In this document: positions 45,494-57,149 of the stretch, piece after piece
Numbering within the stretch: position 1 is the first letter of the stretch
Layout: each line of letters begins with the position of its first letter
Source: Moricandia arvensis
Taxonomy: Eukaryota; Streptophyta; Magnoliopsida; Brassicales; Brassicaceae
Direction of reading: 5' to 3'
DNA length: 64,000 nt
Assembly (NCBI GenBank): GCA_905132765.1
Contig: CAJHQP010002100.1
Coordinates: forward strand, 29,920-93,919
The notes under the pieces: model-generated
Told to the model about the DNA's origin: nothing
What the model saw: the letters and a program-made list of their open reading frames with translations, nothing else
Databases searched by the model: none
Program-made: the position numbers and the translations under genes

Positions 45494-46755
45494 CAACTGG
45501 GTGGACCACACCCAAATGGGTGTGTCCAATTGGGCATTTATTTTTTCTTGACCCAAAACACCCATACCCATATAACACCCAAACCCAGTAACACCCAAAC
45601 CCAACTTAACCCATTTCCAATTGGAAATAACCCAAGACCACCCATTTTTTGGTTGTTTTTTTAATTTACTCAAATTAATTCATAACCAATTTTTATAAAC
45701 TCAATTAAAAAACTTATATACTTATAGCAAATAAACATTAGAAAAAATCTTTAAATTCAACCATGATTAAATATGAGTCTGATTTGTAAAATTCTCAAAA
45801 GATTTATCTTTGCAAAATTAAGAAACACTTTTGAATAATTTATACAATGTTGATTTTGGCATGAGTTCACTTTGTTTCATGTTCCAGCTTTATCTACTTG
45901 TTTGCAGCCTGCAACAACAAGAAAAAGAAAAATTTAACCTCAAGAAAAAAGCAGTAAGCTCTAGCCTCTAAGCACATAAGCAGTAAGATCTAGCCTCTAA
46001 GCACATAAGCAGTAAGCTCTAGCCTCTAAGCACATCAGCAGTAAGCTCTAGCCTCTAAGCACATACACACTTTACCGTAAATCATCTCAAGACAAGGTCA
46101 AAGATCCATTTCTATAACTCATCTTCAAAGATGTTTCAGCTAATATACTTCCATAGAAACATAAGCCACGAAACTTAATACAAAAACATAAGCCACGAAA
46201 CTTGACAATGGCACAAGGCATCCAACATTCAAACGCATAAACAAAGTAAGAAAATAAGAACTCACAACACATAATGAGATCCGAACATCAATCGAAGAAA
46301 CTAAACGCATAAACCCACTTAAGTCGAAAATAAGATGAACCCACAAACCCAGATCTTCGTAACTTTCAACAACAACAAAACGAAAAGAAGAAAATTTTGA
46401 ATCATACTGAGCGTCGAGTTGGAGAAGGTGAAGGTGATCCGGAGAAGGTGAGAGTCACCATGTGCCGAATCGGAGAAGGTGAAGGTGAGCCGGATAAGGT
46501 GAGAGTCGACGAATCAGATAAAGTGGTGAGTCAAAGAAGAAAGTCACTTTCCTCAACTTTCCCCAAATTGAAAAAAACCCTAGAATTTTAATGTTAATGG
46601 GCCAACCATACCCATTTGGTTTTAGACCAGATTGTCTATGGGAGAAATGGGTCTCTGGCCAAATTAGACCATTTGTCATATGGGTGTGACCAAGGATAGC
46701 CCACTGCAGTTTGGATTGGGTAAACCCATGGTCGGCCCAACCAATTGACACCCTA
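45494..46755. mobile_element. Non-autonomous hAT-like element
   Basis: The right end, read inward on the minus strand, is TAGGGTGTCAATTGGTTGGG, a typical hAT-type tip. The left end reads CAACTGGGTGGACC, matching the same tip from its ninth base. Both sides carry the perfect 8-bp duplication CCGGCTGT (45486-45493, 46756-46763), the hAT length, interrupting the copia LTR. Subterminal regions are rich in GGGTGT/ACACCC and 'cccatttgg' motifs. No hAT transposase is present; the inside holds a 29-bp minisatellite and a GAGAAGGTGA-rich repeat (46405-46520). Confidence 0.72.
45950..46065. repeat. 29-bp minisatellite, four units
   Basis: Unit 'agcagtaagctctagcct' + 'ctaagcacata', with only two substitutions across four copies. 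It is inside the hAT-like element and looks young. Confidence 0.95.
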
Positions 46756-46989
46756 CCGGCTGTACGGATGCCTTGTACGGACCATTTCTTATTGGTTGAT
46801 CCAAATGCACATCTTCTTGTCGTCTTAGTCTGAACCTCCTTTCTCCTTTATTAATCTCAATACTCCCCCTCAAGCTTGACCAAAGGACCTGGTCAAGCTT
46901 GGACCCATGAAGCATCCCCTCATTAAAACCTTACCATGGCAAAACCACTTTGGTAAAAACGACATCAAGGGAAAACAGTAGGACCCTTC

Positions 46990-48647
46990 ATGGAAGAGGA
47001 TCAGTGTGATATGTCTATGAGTCCAAGCTTGGAATGAATGGACTCAAATACTTTGGTACTGGCTGCCTTAGTGAAGATGTCGGCCAGTTGATCTTCACTT
47101 CTTGTGTAACAAGGAAGAATAACTCCTTTAACCACCATTTGTCTGACCTTATGACAATCCACCTCTATGTGCTTGGTTCTTTCATGAAGACTGAGTTTGA
47201 AGCTATATTAATTGCTGCTTGGTTGTCACAGTGCATGGTTATTGGCGTGTTGGTCTCTATACCCAGATCCTTGAGTAGTCCTTTGATCCATACAAGTTCA
47301 TTGGTGAGATTCCTCATTGCCCTATACTCAGCTTTAGCACTTGAGAAGGATACCACCTTCTGCTTCTTGCTTTTCCAGGTTACCAGATTGCCTCCAATGA
47401 AGGTGCAATAGCATGTGGTTGACTTCCTGTCTACATGATCACATGCCCAATCAGCATCCCAGTAGCCTACTATCTCAGAGCTGCCATTGCACCCCATCCA
47501 AACTCCTTGGCCAGGAGCACCACTCAGGTATCTTAGTAACCTCAGCACCATGTTCCAGTGATGGACCTTTGGTACCTGCATGTACTGGCTCACCTGATTC
47601 ACAGCAAAGCATATATCATGTCTTGTTATAGTTAAGTAAATTAGCTTATCAAAAAGTCTTCTGTATTGCTTTGGATCCTCATAAGGTTTGTCTTCAAACT
47701 CCCCCTCTTGCAAGACTTTGTAACCATCTTCAACTGGAGTCTTTTCTGGTTTCTCTCCATGCTTTCCTGCTTCTTTCAAAAGGTCAAGTGTGTACTTACT
47801 TTGGCATAAGAAGAGACCCTGTTTAGGGCGGCATACTTCAATTCCTAGGAAGTACTTTAGTTCACCTAGATCTTTAATTTCAAATACTGATTTCAGAAAT
47901 GCCTTAGTGGATTGTATAGCTTCTTTGTCACTCCTTGTGATGATGATATCATCAACATACACAAGGATGACCACTATACCTTTCTGTCTGGAGAGAGTGA
48001 AGAGGGCGTGATCAGCTTCAGATCTTGTGAATCCTCTTCCATTCAGAGTTGTGCTAAGTTTGAAGTACCAGGTCCTTGGTGATTGTTTTAGACCATAGAT
48101 GGCCTTTTCAGTCTTAGAACATTCCCTGGTTAGACAAGGTGTTCTTAACCAGGTGGAGGGCGCATGTAGACTTCATCTTCCAGTTTTCCTTGGAGGAAGG
48201 CATTGTTCACATCCATTTGCCATAAGTCCCATTCAAGACTTGTTGCAAGGGAAAGTACAATGTGGATGGTGTGGAGTTTGGCTACTGGGGAAACGTGTAT
48301 ATGTAGTCTTCTCCATATGTCTGAGTGTATCCCCTTGCTACCAACCTTGACTTCTTCCTTTCAGTCTTTCTATTGCTCAAATATTTGATGGTGAAGATCC
48401 ATCTACTGGTGACTGCTTTCTTTCCTTTTGGTAACTCAGATTCATACCAGTTATCATTGACCACCATTGTATTGATTTCTTCACCTACTGAGTCTCTCCA
48501 TTCCTTGTCTTCCATTGCTTCTTCATATGACCTTGGAATGTGTTCTTGATCTAGCTGACCCATAAACGCTTTATGCTCTTTTGGAAATTGAGCCAAGGAG
48601 CAGCTCACTGAGGTGGGATGTGCAACAGCTTGACTATTGTAATACAC
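46990..48647 (-). pseudogene. Copia reverse transcriptase-RNase H pseudogene
   Basis: N-terminal RT: PRSYEEAMEDKEWRDSVGEE, then AVTSRWIFTIKYLSNRKTER and SRLVARGYTQTYGEDYI. A degraded stretch (48300-48000) still gives the equivalents of NAFLQG and AIYGLKQSPRTWY. The catalytic motif is intact in 47974-47165: MVILVYVDDIIITRSDKEAI, then DLGELKYFLGIEVCRPKQGL and YMQVPKVHHWNMVLRLLRYL. RNase H: GYWDADWACDHVDRKSTTCY and MHCDNQAAINIASN. The 3' end of the gene (QLADIFTKA-like) continues to about 46990. At least two frameshifts separate the pieces. Confidence 0.88.
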
Positions 48648-48679
48648 CCTTGTGTTTACCTAGTTAGAAGGATCTTTCC

Positions 48680-49174
48680 TCAGTCTTGTTCGACCTATCA
48701 CAAGGTGAAAATAGATTGATTAACCCAACTCGCCGAATGGGCCAGTTGTTGTCTTGTTCGACCTAGCTCGCATGTTCGGCGAGTTAGGTTTGTCCAACTC
48801 GCTGAACGGGCCAGTTGTTTGTCTTGTTTGACCTAACTCGCCGAACGGACGAGTTGGTCGGTTCTTGTGGTTCGATTTTTCCGTTCAACGAGTTGAACGC
48901 CTTGCTCGGCCAATTTTTCCATCCGGGGAGTTAGATGATCGAGTCTTCTAGTTGTTTTGTCGTGTTGCCGTTCAGGGAAACGTTGACCCGAGGTCCTAAG
49001 AGAAACTCTTCTTGATGGCTCACTTATGCATACCATTCCTTCGTGGTCAACCGAGATTCGACTTTGATTTTTTCCGTTCTCCTTTTTCCGAGATATTATC
49101 TCTTTTTCACAAAGGGTGCATTTCGCGGTAGGTTACTGACGTTGATTCCGTCGTAACCGATTGTTACCCCAACA
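48680..49174 (-). mobile_element. Tat-type LTR fragment (1.4-kb class), minus strand
   Basis: Starts (minus) TGTTGGGGTAACAATCGG at 49174 and aligns with the first ~500 bp of 53154-54551: 'aatcaacgtcag', 'gagataatatctc', then the ACTCGCCGAACGGGC palindromic minisatellite at about 48720-48900. The 3' part is missing; it abuts the copia remnant. Confidence 0.78.
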
Positions 49175-49617
49175 CAGATTAGTTAAGGCTCAGCTAAGAC
49201 TAGTTCAACACAGACAATATCAGATCAACTCGGTTCAGATATGTTTTATTCAGGACAAGACATGATCATCCTTAGTTCAGTTTTGTTAAAATCCAGTCAG
49301 TCTAGAAGATCTTAGCTAGCGGTTCTAAGAGGTTGATTCAAACCGAAATTAAATAAAACTGAAACGTACAATATCTTATATAGCTGATCCGGCCTAGACC
49401 TTAGCAAAACATCAATCGGTTCTGATCATAACAAGACCGAGGCAAGGAGATGAAGCTTACCCAAAATCACATGGTTAGATAGACTCACATGGTTCTCTTC
49501 TCCAGGCTTAGCTCGTGGCTTAACTGAACAGAAAGAGAGTTGAGGGTTCAATCATGATCTTACTGAACCAGGTCTAGGGTTTAATTCAAAACGCTCACCT
49601 TCTTCTCTTCCATGCGG
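49175..49617. other. Unassigned sequence left of CACTA element
   Basis: No coding frame of note. Repeated 'tcagat', 'ggttc' and 'tagctc' words suggest decayed repeat DNA. I see nothing recognisable. Confidence 0.5.
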
Positions 49618-52600
49618 ATATACAAGAAAACATGGCATAATCAGATGGAACTTCAGTCAAAATCAAAGTTCGTCGGAAATATCTGATGCATTTCCAATGA
49701 AATTCTGATGAAAACCCATTTGTGACATTCGTCGGAGTTCTGTTGAAAATTTTGGACTAAATACCGAGGAAAATTATTTCCTTGAAAATTCCCAAAGAAA
49801 TACCGAGTATTATTTGTAGCCATTACTTAACTGTTGTAAATGATTTGAAATTAAAAATTCGACAGATTTTGTAACAGGAAATTCCAATGAACCGATTGAA
49901 TACATGACCCTTTTATAGCTGTTTTTCCATTTTAAAAATAACGACAAATTCCAACGATAGTTGGTTTCTCTCGGGATTTCATCAGAAATCGGTCGGAAAT
50001 GTCGTCAATATTTCATCTATATATACGAGCCCCCGTCATTCTCTTCATTCACTCCTCATTTTCCACATTCACTATTCACTTACATAAGATCCGGAAAAAA
50101 TCGTCTCTTCATCAAATTATTATCGTCCGTGGATGGATAAACCTCATTTGGATCCAAACATGAAATTACTTACAAATGAATACCTAAAAGGTATTTGCGA
50201 ATTCATGGCGTTGCTCAACAACAACCAGAAGCAAATATCATTATGTTAAAATGTCTCTGCTCTTCTTATATAAATAATATGGTTATCAAGGAGTGGAAAT
50301 TCATTTATATCTGAAAGGGTTTACATGAAGTTACAAGGTTTGGTATCATAATGGGGAAACTGATTATGAATATGGTATACTAGCGAACCTCAGACTGCAA
50401 ATAGGTTAGAAGAACCAAGGAAGGATGTAGATTATGGTGGAGGTACTGAACAAAGGGCAAATGATCATTATAGAGGGGGAAAACCAATCAGAAGCTAGGA
50501 GATTTTTTGATATGTTGGATGCAAGAAAACAACCCTTGTAAAAAAGGATGTAGAGATGGTCATTCAACTTTATCATCAGCAACAAGATTGATGGGTATTA
50601 AACAGATTATAATTTGGCTGAAGAATGCGTGGATGTGATTGCTGATTTCGTAAGAGGTATTCTACTAGAGGATAATCTTTCCCGGGTTCATACTCATGAT
50701 TCAGAAACTAGTAGCTGGACTTGATTTACCGTATCAGGTAATACATATATGCATTGATAACTACATGATATACTGGAGAGCGGATGAGAACTAGGGTAGC
50801 TGAAAATTTAGTGGGAAGCCTCATTATCAAGATATGAATGGAAGAGTTCCAATGCCATACAAAAGAATGTGGTATTTGCCTTTTACGGAAAGACTGAAGA
50901 GGTTGTATAAGTCCGAATGCACAACCCAACCGATGAGATGGCATGAAGAGCACTCAACAGATTGTGAGATTAGACATCCCTCAGATGCAAAAGCTTGAAA
51001 TCATTTCCAATAAACATATCCAAAATTTGTGTATGAGAGAAGAAATGTCTACCTTGGATTTTGTACTGATGGTTTCAGTCCTTTTGGAAAGCATGGAAGA
51101 TAGTAATCTCTATGTCCAGTCAATCTTACACCTTAAGTTTTACCACCTAACTTGTGCTTGAGACAAGAGTTTTTGTTCCTCTCAATTCTCGTCCCCGGGC
51201 CAGAGCATCATAAGAATTCACTTGATGTGTTTCTTCACCACTAATACACGAGTTGCAACAATTATGCACGGAAGGTGCTGATACATACGATGTTTCGTGT
51301 AAAGAAAACTTTCAAATGCGAGCAGTACTTATGTGGACAATAAGTGATTTTCCAGCATATGGTATGTTATCTGGATGGGCAACACACATTTCCATATTCC
51401 CAAGATAACGCAAATGCATTCCAACTAAAACACGGACGGAAAATGTGTTGGTTTGACTGTCATAGGAGATGTCTACTACATGATCATCCACATCGTAAGA
51501 GTAGGACTTTTTTTTACGAAGAACAAGAAGGTGTTTAACAGTCCACCTCCGAATATTTGCGGGGAAGATTTTTGTAAACAGTTTATATATATTGGTGCAG
51601 AGAGGACGCCAAACATAGGTGGGAATGTACATTATCCAGTAGATGTTGTTGGAGAACTACACAATTGGTACAAAAAAGAGTAATATTTGGGATCTGATAT
51701 ACTGGAAGGATCATCAGTTGCGGCATGATTTAAATATCATGGATATTGAGAAGAACTTTTTTGACAATCTGATGAACACGATCCTTAACTTACAAGCTAA
51801 AACCAAAGAGAATTTGAAGACAAGACTGGATTTAGTCGATATATGTGCTCGTTCCAAACTTCATGTTGATGAGAACGAAAGAGCTCATGCTCTCATATAC
51901 CGACTGGATGCAGTGAAAAAGATACGTTCTTTTACTGGATTACTAACGATGTGTCATTTCCAGACGGTTATGCATCTAATTTGTGTAATTGTGTCGACAA
52001 AAGTGGAGGAAATTTAATCTGCTTTAAGAGTCACGATTGTCATGTAATGATACAACGCCTCCTTCTGTTTTCCTTCTCAGGACTATTACCTCGAAATGTT
52101 CATGAAGCAATTGCAGGTATATTATATTTTAACCCCTTTAACATTAGACTCATATCAAGTTATTATGCTTATATATGTTCTTATGAACTTTGTTTTTTAT
52201 GTTTGCAGAGATAAGTGCTTTCTTCCGTGATTTATGCACGAGATCAGTGACTACAGAAGGTATTCGTAATTCGAAGACTAACATACATGTGATCCTTTGC
52301 AACCTAGAGAAGATGTTTCCTCTATCATTTTGAATGTAATGGAGCATGTTCCTATTCTTCTGGAAAAAGAATTAGAACTTGGTAGCCATGTGCAATATAG
52401 ATAGATGTATCATTATGAGCGGTATATGTTTCATCTAAAGAAGAAGGTCAAAAATTTAAGCAAGGTGGAAGGTTCTATAGTCGCCCAAATGAATAATGAA
52501 GAAACTTCAAACTTTGCTGAATACTCTTTTCTATTAGAAGTCCAGACAAAAAAAACCGAAGACCTGCTCGGCATGATGCCAGAGGGCAAAGGGCAACATA

Positions 52601-53153
52601 TTATGATATCGTCCCAAACATCTTCACAGATTTTGGATGACTTAGTAGAAAATCAAAGGGCCGCAGACTTACTGAGCAGGAGCACAATCATTTTGAAAAC
52701 ATATTTGCTCACTAACTGCGAAGATAATCGGCAATATGAGAGGTAAATATATTTGATTTCATTTAGAACTTATTATTTCAATAAGTTGTATTTTAGATCT
52801 TCATTTGATTAATGTCATCATATGTACATAATTTATATGGCAGAGATGTTGTTCACACACAGAACGCCACATAAGAGGAACTTGGAGAACTAAAGCAAAA
52901 AGAATTTGCTGGATGGTTTATTATTTATGTGAGTGTGTGGAACAAAATATAATTTTCCAACTTATAACAACTCTCACAAAATGCCATAACATACTTGTTA
53001 TTAATAGGTGACGTAAGGTTTGGCTATCGGTGAAAATTTTGACTATTGGATACACAAGTTTGTGTGCGGACCACCATGTGGTGAAGTCACATTCGAGATA
53101 TTGTACTCAAGGATATTCATTCACAATTCAAAAGTGAGGCCATTCAAGAACAA

Positions 53154-54551
53154 TGTTGGCGTCAAATAGGGTTACGACAGAATCAACGTCAGAAATTTCC
53201 CAAGAAATGTGCTCTTTGTAAAAAAGAGAGATAATATCTCGAAGAAAAGGGGAACGGGAAAAACGAAGTCAAAATTCAGCTAACCTCGGAAGAAGGGTCC
53301 GTGCGGTAAACCTTCGAGAAAAGTCTATTCTAGACCTCGGGTGAGCGTGTCCCCGAGCCTAAAGACAACGAAACGACTAAAGGACTCGATTGTCCAACTC
53401 ACCGAACAGAGAAGTTGGCCGAGCAAGACGTCCAACTCACTGAACGGACGAGTTGGACCGGACAAGCCGACAAACTTGGCGAACGGGCAAGTTGGATCGA
53501 ACAAGAAGACCAACTCGCCCGTTCGGCGAGTTGGATCAAACAAGACGACTAAATTGCCCAACTCGCCCGATCGGCGAGTTGGGTCGCACAAGCAATCCAA
53601 CTCACCCGTTTGGCAAGTTGGATCAATTAATCCATTTTCGTCCCATCCTCATAACTCCCTCTTTCGGAAATGGATCGAACTCATCTTTGTTTCGTCTTGA
53701 TCGAGATTGACATTGGAACTTTACCGTAAGAACTCGTTCCCTTGTATAAAGTTTGGATCGATCGTGTAAAATGGCAAAGGTTGACTAAACACCTAAAGTT
53801 GCCTGCATTATACAAAATCTCTAACTCTCGTCGGGGACGACGTCGTTTTAGGAATGCTCTTTTGATAAAATCGTAGAAACGCTTAAATCAAAAAACGACC
53901 CGAGAAGGTCTAAAAATCGGCTAAAATCCCACTCGCGATTTTACCCAAAATCGAGCCCAATCATCATGACTGTTTATCTTTTGTTTTTCAGGAAGAGATA
54001 AATGTTAGGTTCGGAAGATAAAAGTCAAGGTCGGAAGATAAATGTTAAGTTTCCAAAGATAATCATGAAGATCGAAGGAAAAAAGGAATATTTCTGCGAA
54101 GCGATTAATTCGACCGAGGGTAGAATGAGAAAGAGCAAACTGCCTCTAGGAGGAGTATATAAGAACTTTGAGGTTGAGGATGCAGAAACACACACGGAAA
54201 TTCTTACTCAGATAAAATATAGCACTTAGGGAAATTAGGCATATTTCTGTTTTACAATTATCGAGCTGCGATTCATCTAGGTTATTCAGGTCTTACAAGG
54301 TTAGAACTAGGAACTTGCACACGGCTCTTTTCGCTAAGGCTTTACCCGTTGTAACGCTCAAATCACAGATTCAGAATAAGATTCTCTTTGTCGTCTTTTT
54401 TTCTTTACTATTTCATCGTTATATCGTTATTCTCACTGTTTGGTCGCTTGACCTTTTTGGATTAGCAGAAATCCGGGACCTCTGGGAAAGTTAGGTTTAC
54501 CTTGCCTTCCTAAATCAACGGAAATCGACAGTGTGAATTTCGGTTCCCACA
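53154..54551 (+). mobile_element. Solo LTR, Tat-type (1.4-kb class)
   Basis: 1398 bp, TGTTGG...CCCACA. It is flanked by perfect AACAA duplications (53149-53153, 54552-54556) and interrupts the CACTA exon between KVRPFK and the continuing TTYVDGV frame. No primer site or internal sequence remains, so it arose by LTR-LTR recombination. It is the best reference copy for this LTR class in the window. Confidence 0.93.
53394..53620. repeat. Palindromic minisatellite (CCAACTCGCC...GGCGAGTTGG type)
   Basis: About six units with starts near 53394, 53432, 53471, 53510, 53558 and 53597, mostly 38-40 bp apart. Each has a ~24-bp imperfect inverted repeat (e.g. CAACTCGCCCGTTCGGCGAG) plus a spacer containing 'acaag'. 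Same LTR position as the CTAGTCGCC array at 31508. Confidence 0.88.
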
Positions 54552-55614
54552 AACAACTTATGTTGATGGTGTATCGTCTTCATCAGATGATGATGTGTAC
54601 TATGGAAACATCAGAGAAATTTTGGAAATCAAGTATCCAGGAATGGTTGGATTGAAATGTACTAATTTCTATTGTAATTTGTATGACAACACTACAGATC
54701 GATGGGTGAAAATGATGCATTTGGTGTTACATCAGTATATTCGCGAACAAAAGCTGCCATATTATGATCCTTTCATTCTTGCTTCTCAAGCTGATCAGGT
54801 ATATATGTCAATTTAATCACTATTATTATTACTAATAGATAAATTTTAACCTACAGGTTTGCTACATCAGCTATCCACGGGTTAGGAACAGAGATGATCC
54901 ATGGATCATTGTTACATCAATCAAACGTAGAGGATGAGTTCACGGAAGTTCTGATCATGATCCATTACAACCTAACTCTGCCAGCAACTTAAGTCGATTT
55001 GGAGAGTTTCACCAAGATTCAGATTCATGTTCATCTGATGATGATTCGGATTCAGACTAGCTATTTGTAATCATCAATGTACATCTCATTGTATTTTCTG
55101 ATTAGATTTTTTATTGAAGATAATACCAACAGATTTCTGACAAAACTGCAGTATGCCTTGATCCGTCGGAAATGAAAATGCTATTCTAAACAATTTGGGG
55201 TTAGTGTTTAGGGTTTTAGTCCTCGATATTTCCTCGGAAATATCTGATGGATTTCTGAAGAAGGTTCAAGTTCCTCGGAAATCCCTCAAAAATTTCCGAG
55301 GAAATTTCGAGGAAATATGTTTTTCTATATCAAAATTTTTATAAAACGGTGAAAATCGATACAAGAAGGTCTAAATAACAAATATCAAGTGCCTAATATA
55401 GCTTGTGACTCAAAATATTACATTTTTCCAAGTTAAGAAATCAATTCCGATTGTATCAGTGAAATACGTAAACTATAACATAAACACTTATATACTTTAA
55501 AAGACATGTTTCGGAAATTGATAGATCCTAATATTTACCACTTTTGGACCATGTTATAGGCCCTAGTTAGAGTGTTTTATGTTGGCTAGGATGTGTTTTA
55601 GATTTTTTCCAGGT

Positions 55615-57022
55615 TGATAGGGTCTGAAATTTACCACTTTAGGACATGATATCTGCCATATTTAGAGTCTATTATATGTTTCTGGAGTTGTATTAGAGTG
55701 TTTTTAGGTTCAGGTACGTTTTGGAGTACTTTGGTGATTCTAGAGCTATTTGAGATGCAGAACTGCGCAGATGCGTCAGACATTTATCTATGTATGGAGA
55801 TCTTCCCACGGTGAGATTGAGCTCATATTTGGACACAAGACAAAGTTTTGAATTAGTTTTCCAATACCACCGGTTTGAGGTCCATCTGACGGTTAGATCT
55901 AACGTTATGCCTGAATTATTGAAGAATGGTCTGTCTGACTCGCGAGAGGAAGCTCTCGAGAAGATGAATGAGTGTCGATTGACGGCCTAGGATTGGTGTC
56001 GATCGACGGTGATCCCAGAACACAGGCCTGAATTGTTTTATGACTGACTTAAGCCCATAATCTACCATAATTTACCAGAATACCCCAGGACAAATTTAGA
56101 CCTAATTTAACTAGTTTTCTAAGCCATTGTTGACGGCTAAGCTTTATTTTATTCATTGTCTTAGTTTTTGATAAAAGAACAATTCTCCTTCAAAGATAGA
56201 TTGGAATCCTTTAGTTTTATATTAATTTATATATCTTGTATTTATTCAGACTATGATTTGTGTTATTGCTTCCATGTCTAAGTAATCATCTTTTTAGGTT
56301 TAGGGATTTCATGTTCTTAATGTCAAACTGATAGTCATAGGATTGCTAAGTTATCTATAGATCTCTACACCAGGGTGGCTTGTAATACTAGGATCTAGAG
56401 TAGTGGAATAGCACGAGGTTGTGACTGCTTACTTGAACCTAGAATCATATGACAATTGAGACGCACGAAGGTGAAATTAATTAACGGAACCTGAGCCCTG
56501 TGTGGATTAGATATCTAGGCGCATACGAGAGTTGGTCTCAGATCTAGTTGAACATTATCGATATGTGTGTTAATGCTTGTCTGAGGTACATCGATCGATA
56601 CCCAAGCATTGGAATCGATAGACGCTCGATCCTTAATTGCATGCGAGAGCTGGAACATAGAACTTAGGCATCTGATTAGTAATTGCATGCGAGAGCTGGA
56701 TTACTTGCTTATTGAATAAGAGTTCTAGAATTTGATCCATAAAACCCTTAGCATCCTTAATTTTTGTTTTCAATCTATTAATTGATAAATCCCTAGACCT
56801 ATCTATTTCATCTTATTGTTATCAAACCAATCACTTGCTTACTTGTCTACTATTACTTCTTTAATAACATGTTTGCCTAGCTTAATCTAAACATCTATAG
56901 TCCATTGGGTGTCCATGCTCTCTGTGGATTCGATCCCTAAGTACTGCAGTTGAACCTCTTATTTGAGAGAGTAAAAGTAGCTTATAGGGTTAATTTGAGA
57001 GTGCATAGTAAAACCTACATCA
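55615..57022 (+). repeat. 5' LTR of element K
   Basis: 1408 bp, TGATAGGG...CATCA, aligning with 9200-10580. Phased motif pairs at 55975/55999 and 56591/56615, the same relative positions as in the 9200 LTR. Confidence 0.9.
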
Positions 57023-57026
57023 AATT

Positions 57027-57044
57027 TGGTGTCGTTACCGGGGA
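57027..57044 (+). other. Primer-binding site of element K, tRNA-Asp type, degenerate
   Basis: TGGTGTCGTTACCGGGGA differs from the tRNA-Asp complement at three positions. Confidence 0.72.
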
Positions 57045-57149
57045 GAGAGGATCGCCACTAGACTTCACTAATAGGTTTATTCTAGTTTTTATTTTCTGTT
57101 TTAGTTACTTACATAAAACTTTTCTTGTCTTTCAGGTGACTGCAGAGCA

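Larger units (their letters stand above)
45223..46862 (-). repeat. 3' LTR of copia remnant, split by hAT-like insertion
   Basis: Without the insertion the LTR is about 370 bp: 46862-46764 plus 45493-45223. It begins TATTGAGATTAATAAAGG after the purine tract and ends CAAAACTTACA next to the host 3' non-coding fragment. Confidence 0.7.
45223..48660 (-). mobile_element. Ty1/copia retrotransposon remnant, 5' part missing
   Basis: Minus strand: RT/RNase H (48647-46990), non-coding spacer, polypurine tract (TTGAGGGGGAGT, complement at 46863-46874) and 3' LTR (46862 down to 45223, split by a hAT-like element). Gag, protease, integrase and the 5' LTR are absent; the sequence changes to a different LTR fragment after about 48660. 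Confidence 0.83.
50133..55060 (+). pseudogene. CACTA transposase pseudogene (tnp2, DUF4218, DUF4216 regions)
   Basis: Starts MDKPHLDPNMKLLTNEYLKG. The region to about 51300 is heavily broken. The tnp2 domain is clear at 51336-52116: FPAYGML-like start, then HTFPYSQDNANAFQLKHGRK, CWFDCHRRCLLHDHPHRKSR and EKNFFDNLMNTILNLQAKTK. DUF4218 follows: LKSHDCHVMIQRLL, LPRNVHEAIAE, then ISAFFRDLCTRSVTTEGI and YMFHLKKKVKNLSKVEGSIV. GT-AG introns at 52117-52208, 52743-52843, 52929-53007 and about 54799-54856 keep phase. DUF4216: YYGNIREILEIKYPGMVGLK, DPFILASQADQV, CYISYPRVRNRDDPW. The C-terminus is acidic, ending at 55060. A solo LTR interrupts it at 53154. Confidence 0.88.
49618..55518 (+). mobile_element. 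CACTA (En/Spm) DNA transposon, degenerate
   Basis: The left tip reads ATATACAAGAAAACATGG, consistent with a decayed CACTACAAGAAAA terminus. Subterminal regions at both ends carry many short 'tcggaaat'/'ccgaggaaat' repeats (49665-50000 and 55150-55330), typical of plant CACTA elements. Between them is a broken transposase gene with matching introns. The right tip was not found; the element runs into the TGATA-family LTR at 55519, so this end is uncertain. Confidence 0.8.

Noticed and set aside
47034..48388. Plus-strand open frames over 47-48 kb
   Set aside because: They are the antisense shadow of the copia RT/RNase H gene, which is clear on the minus strand.
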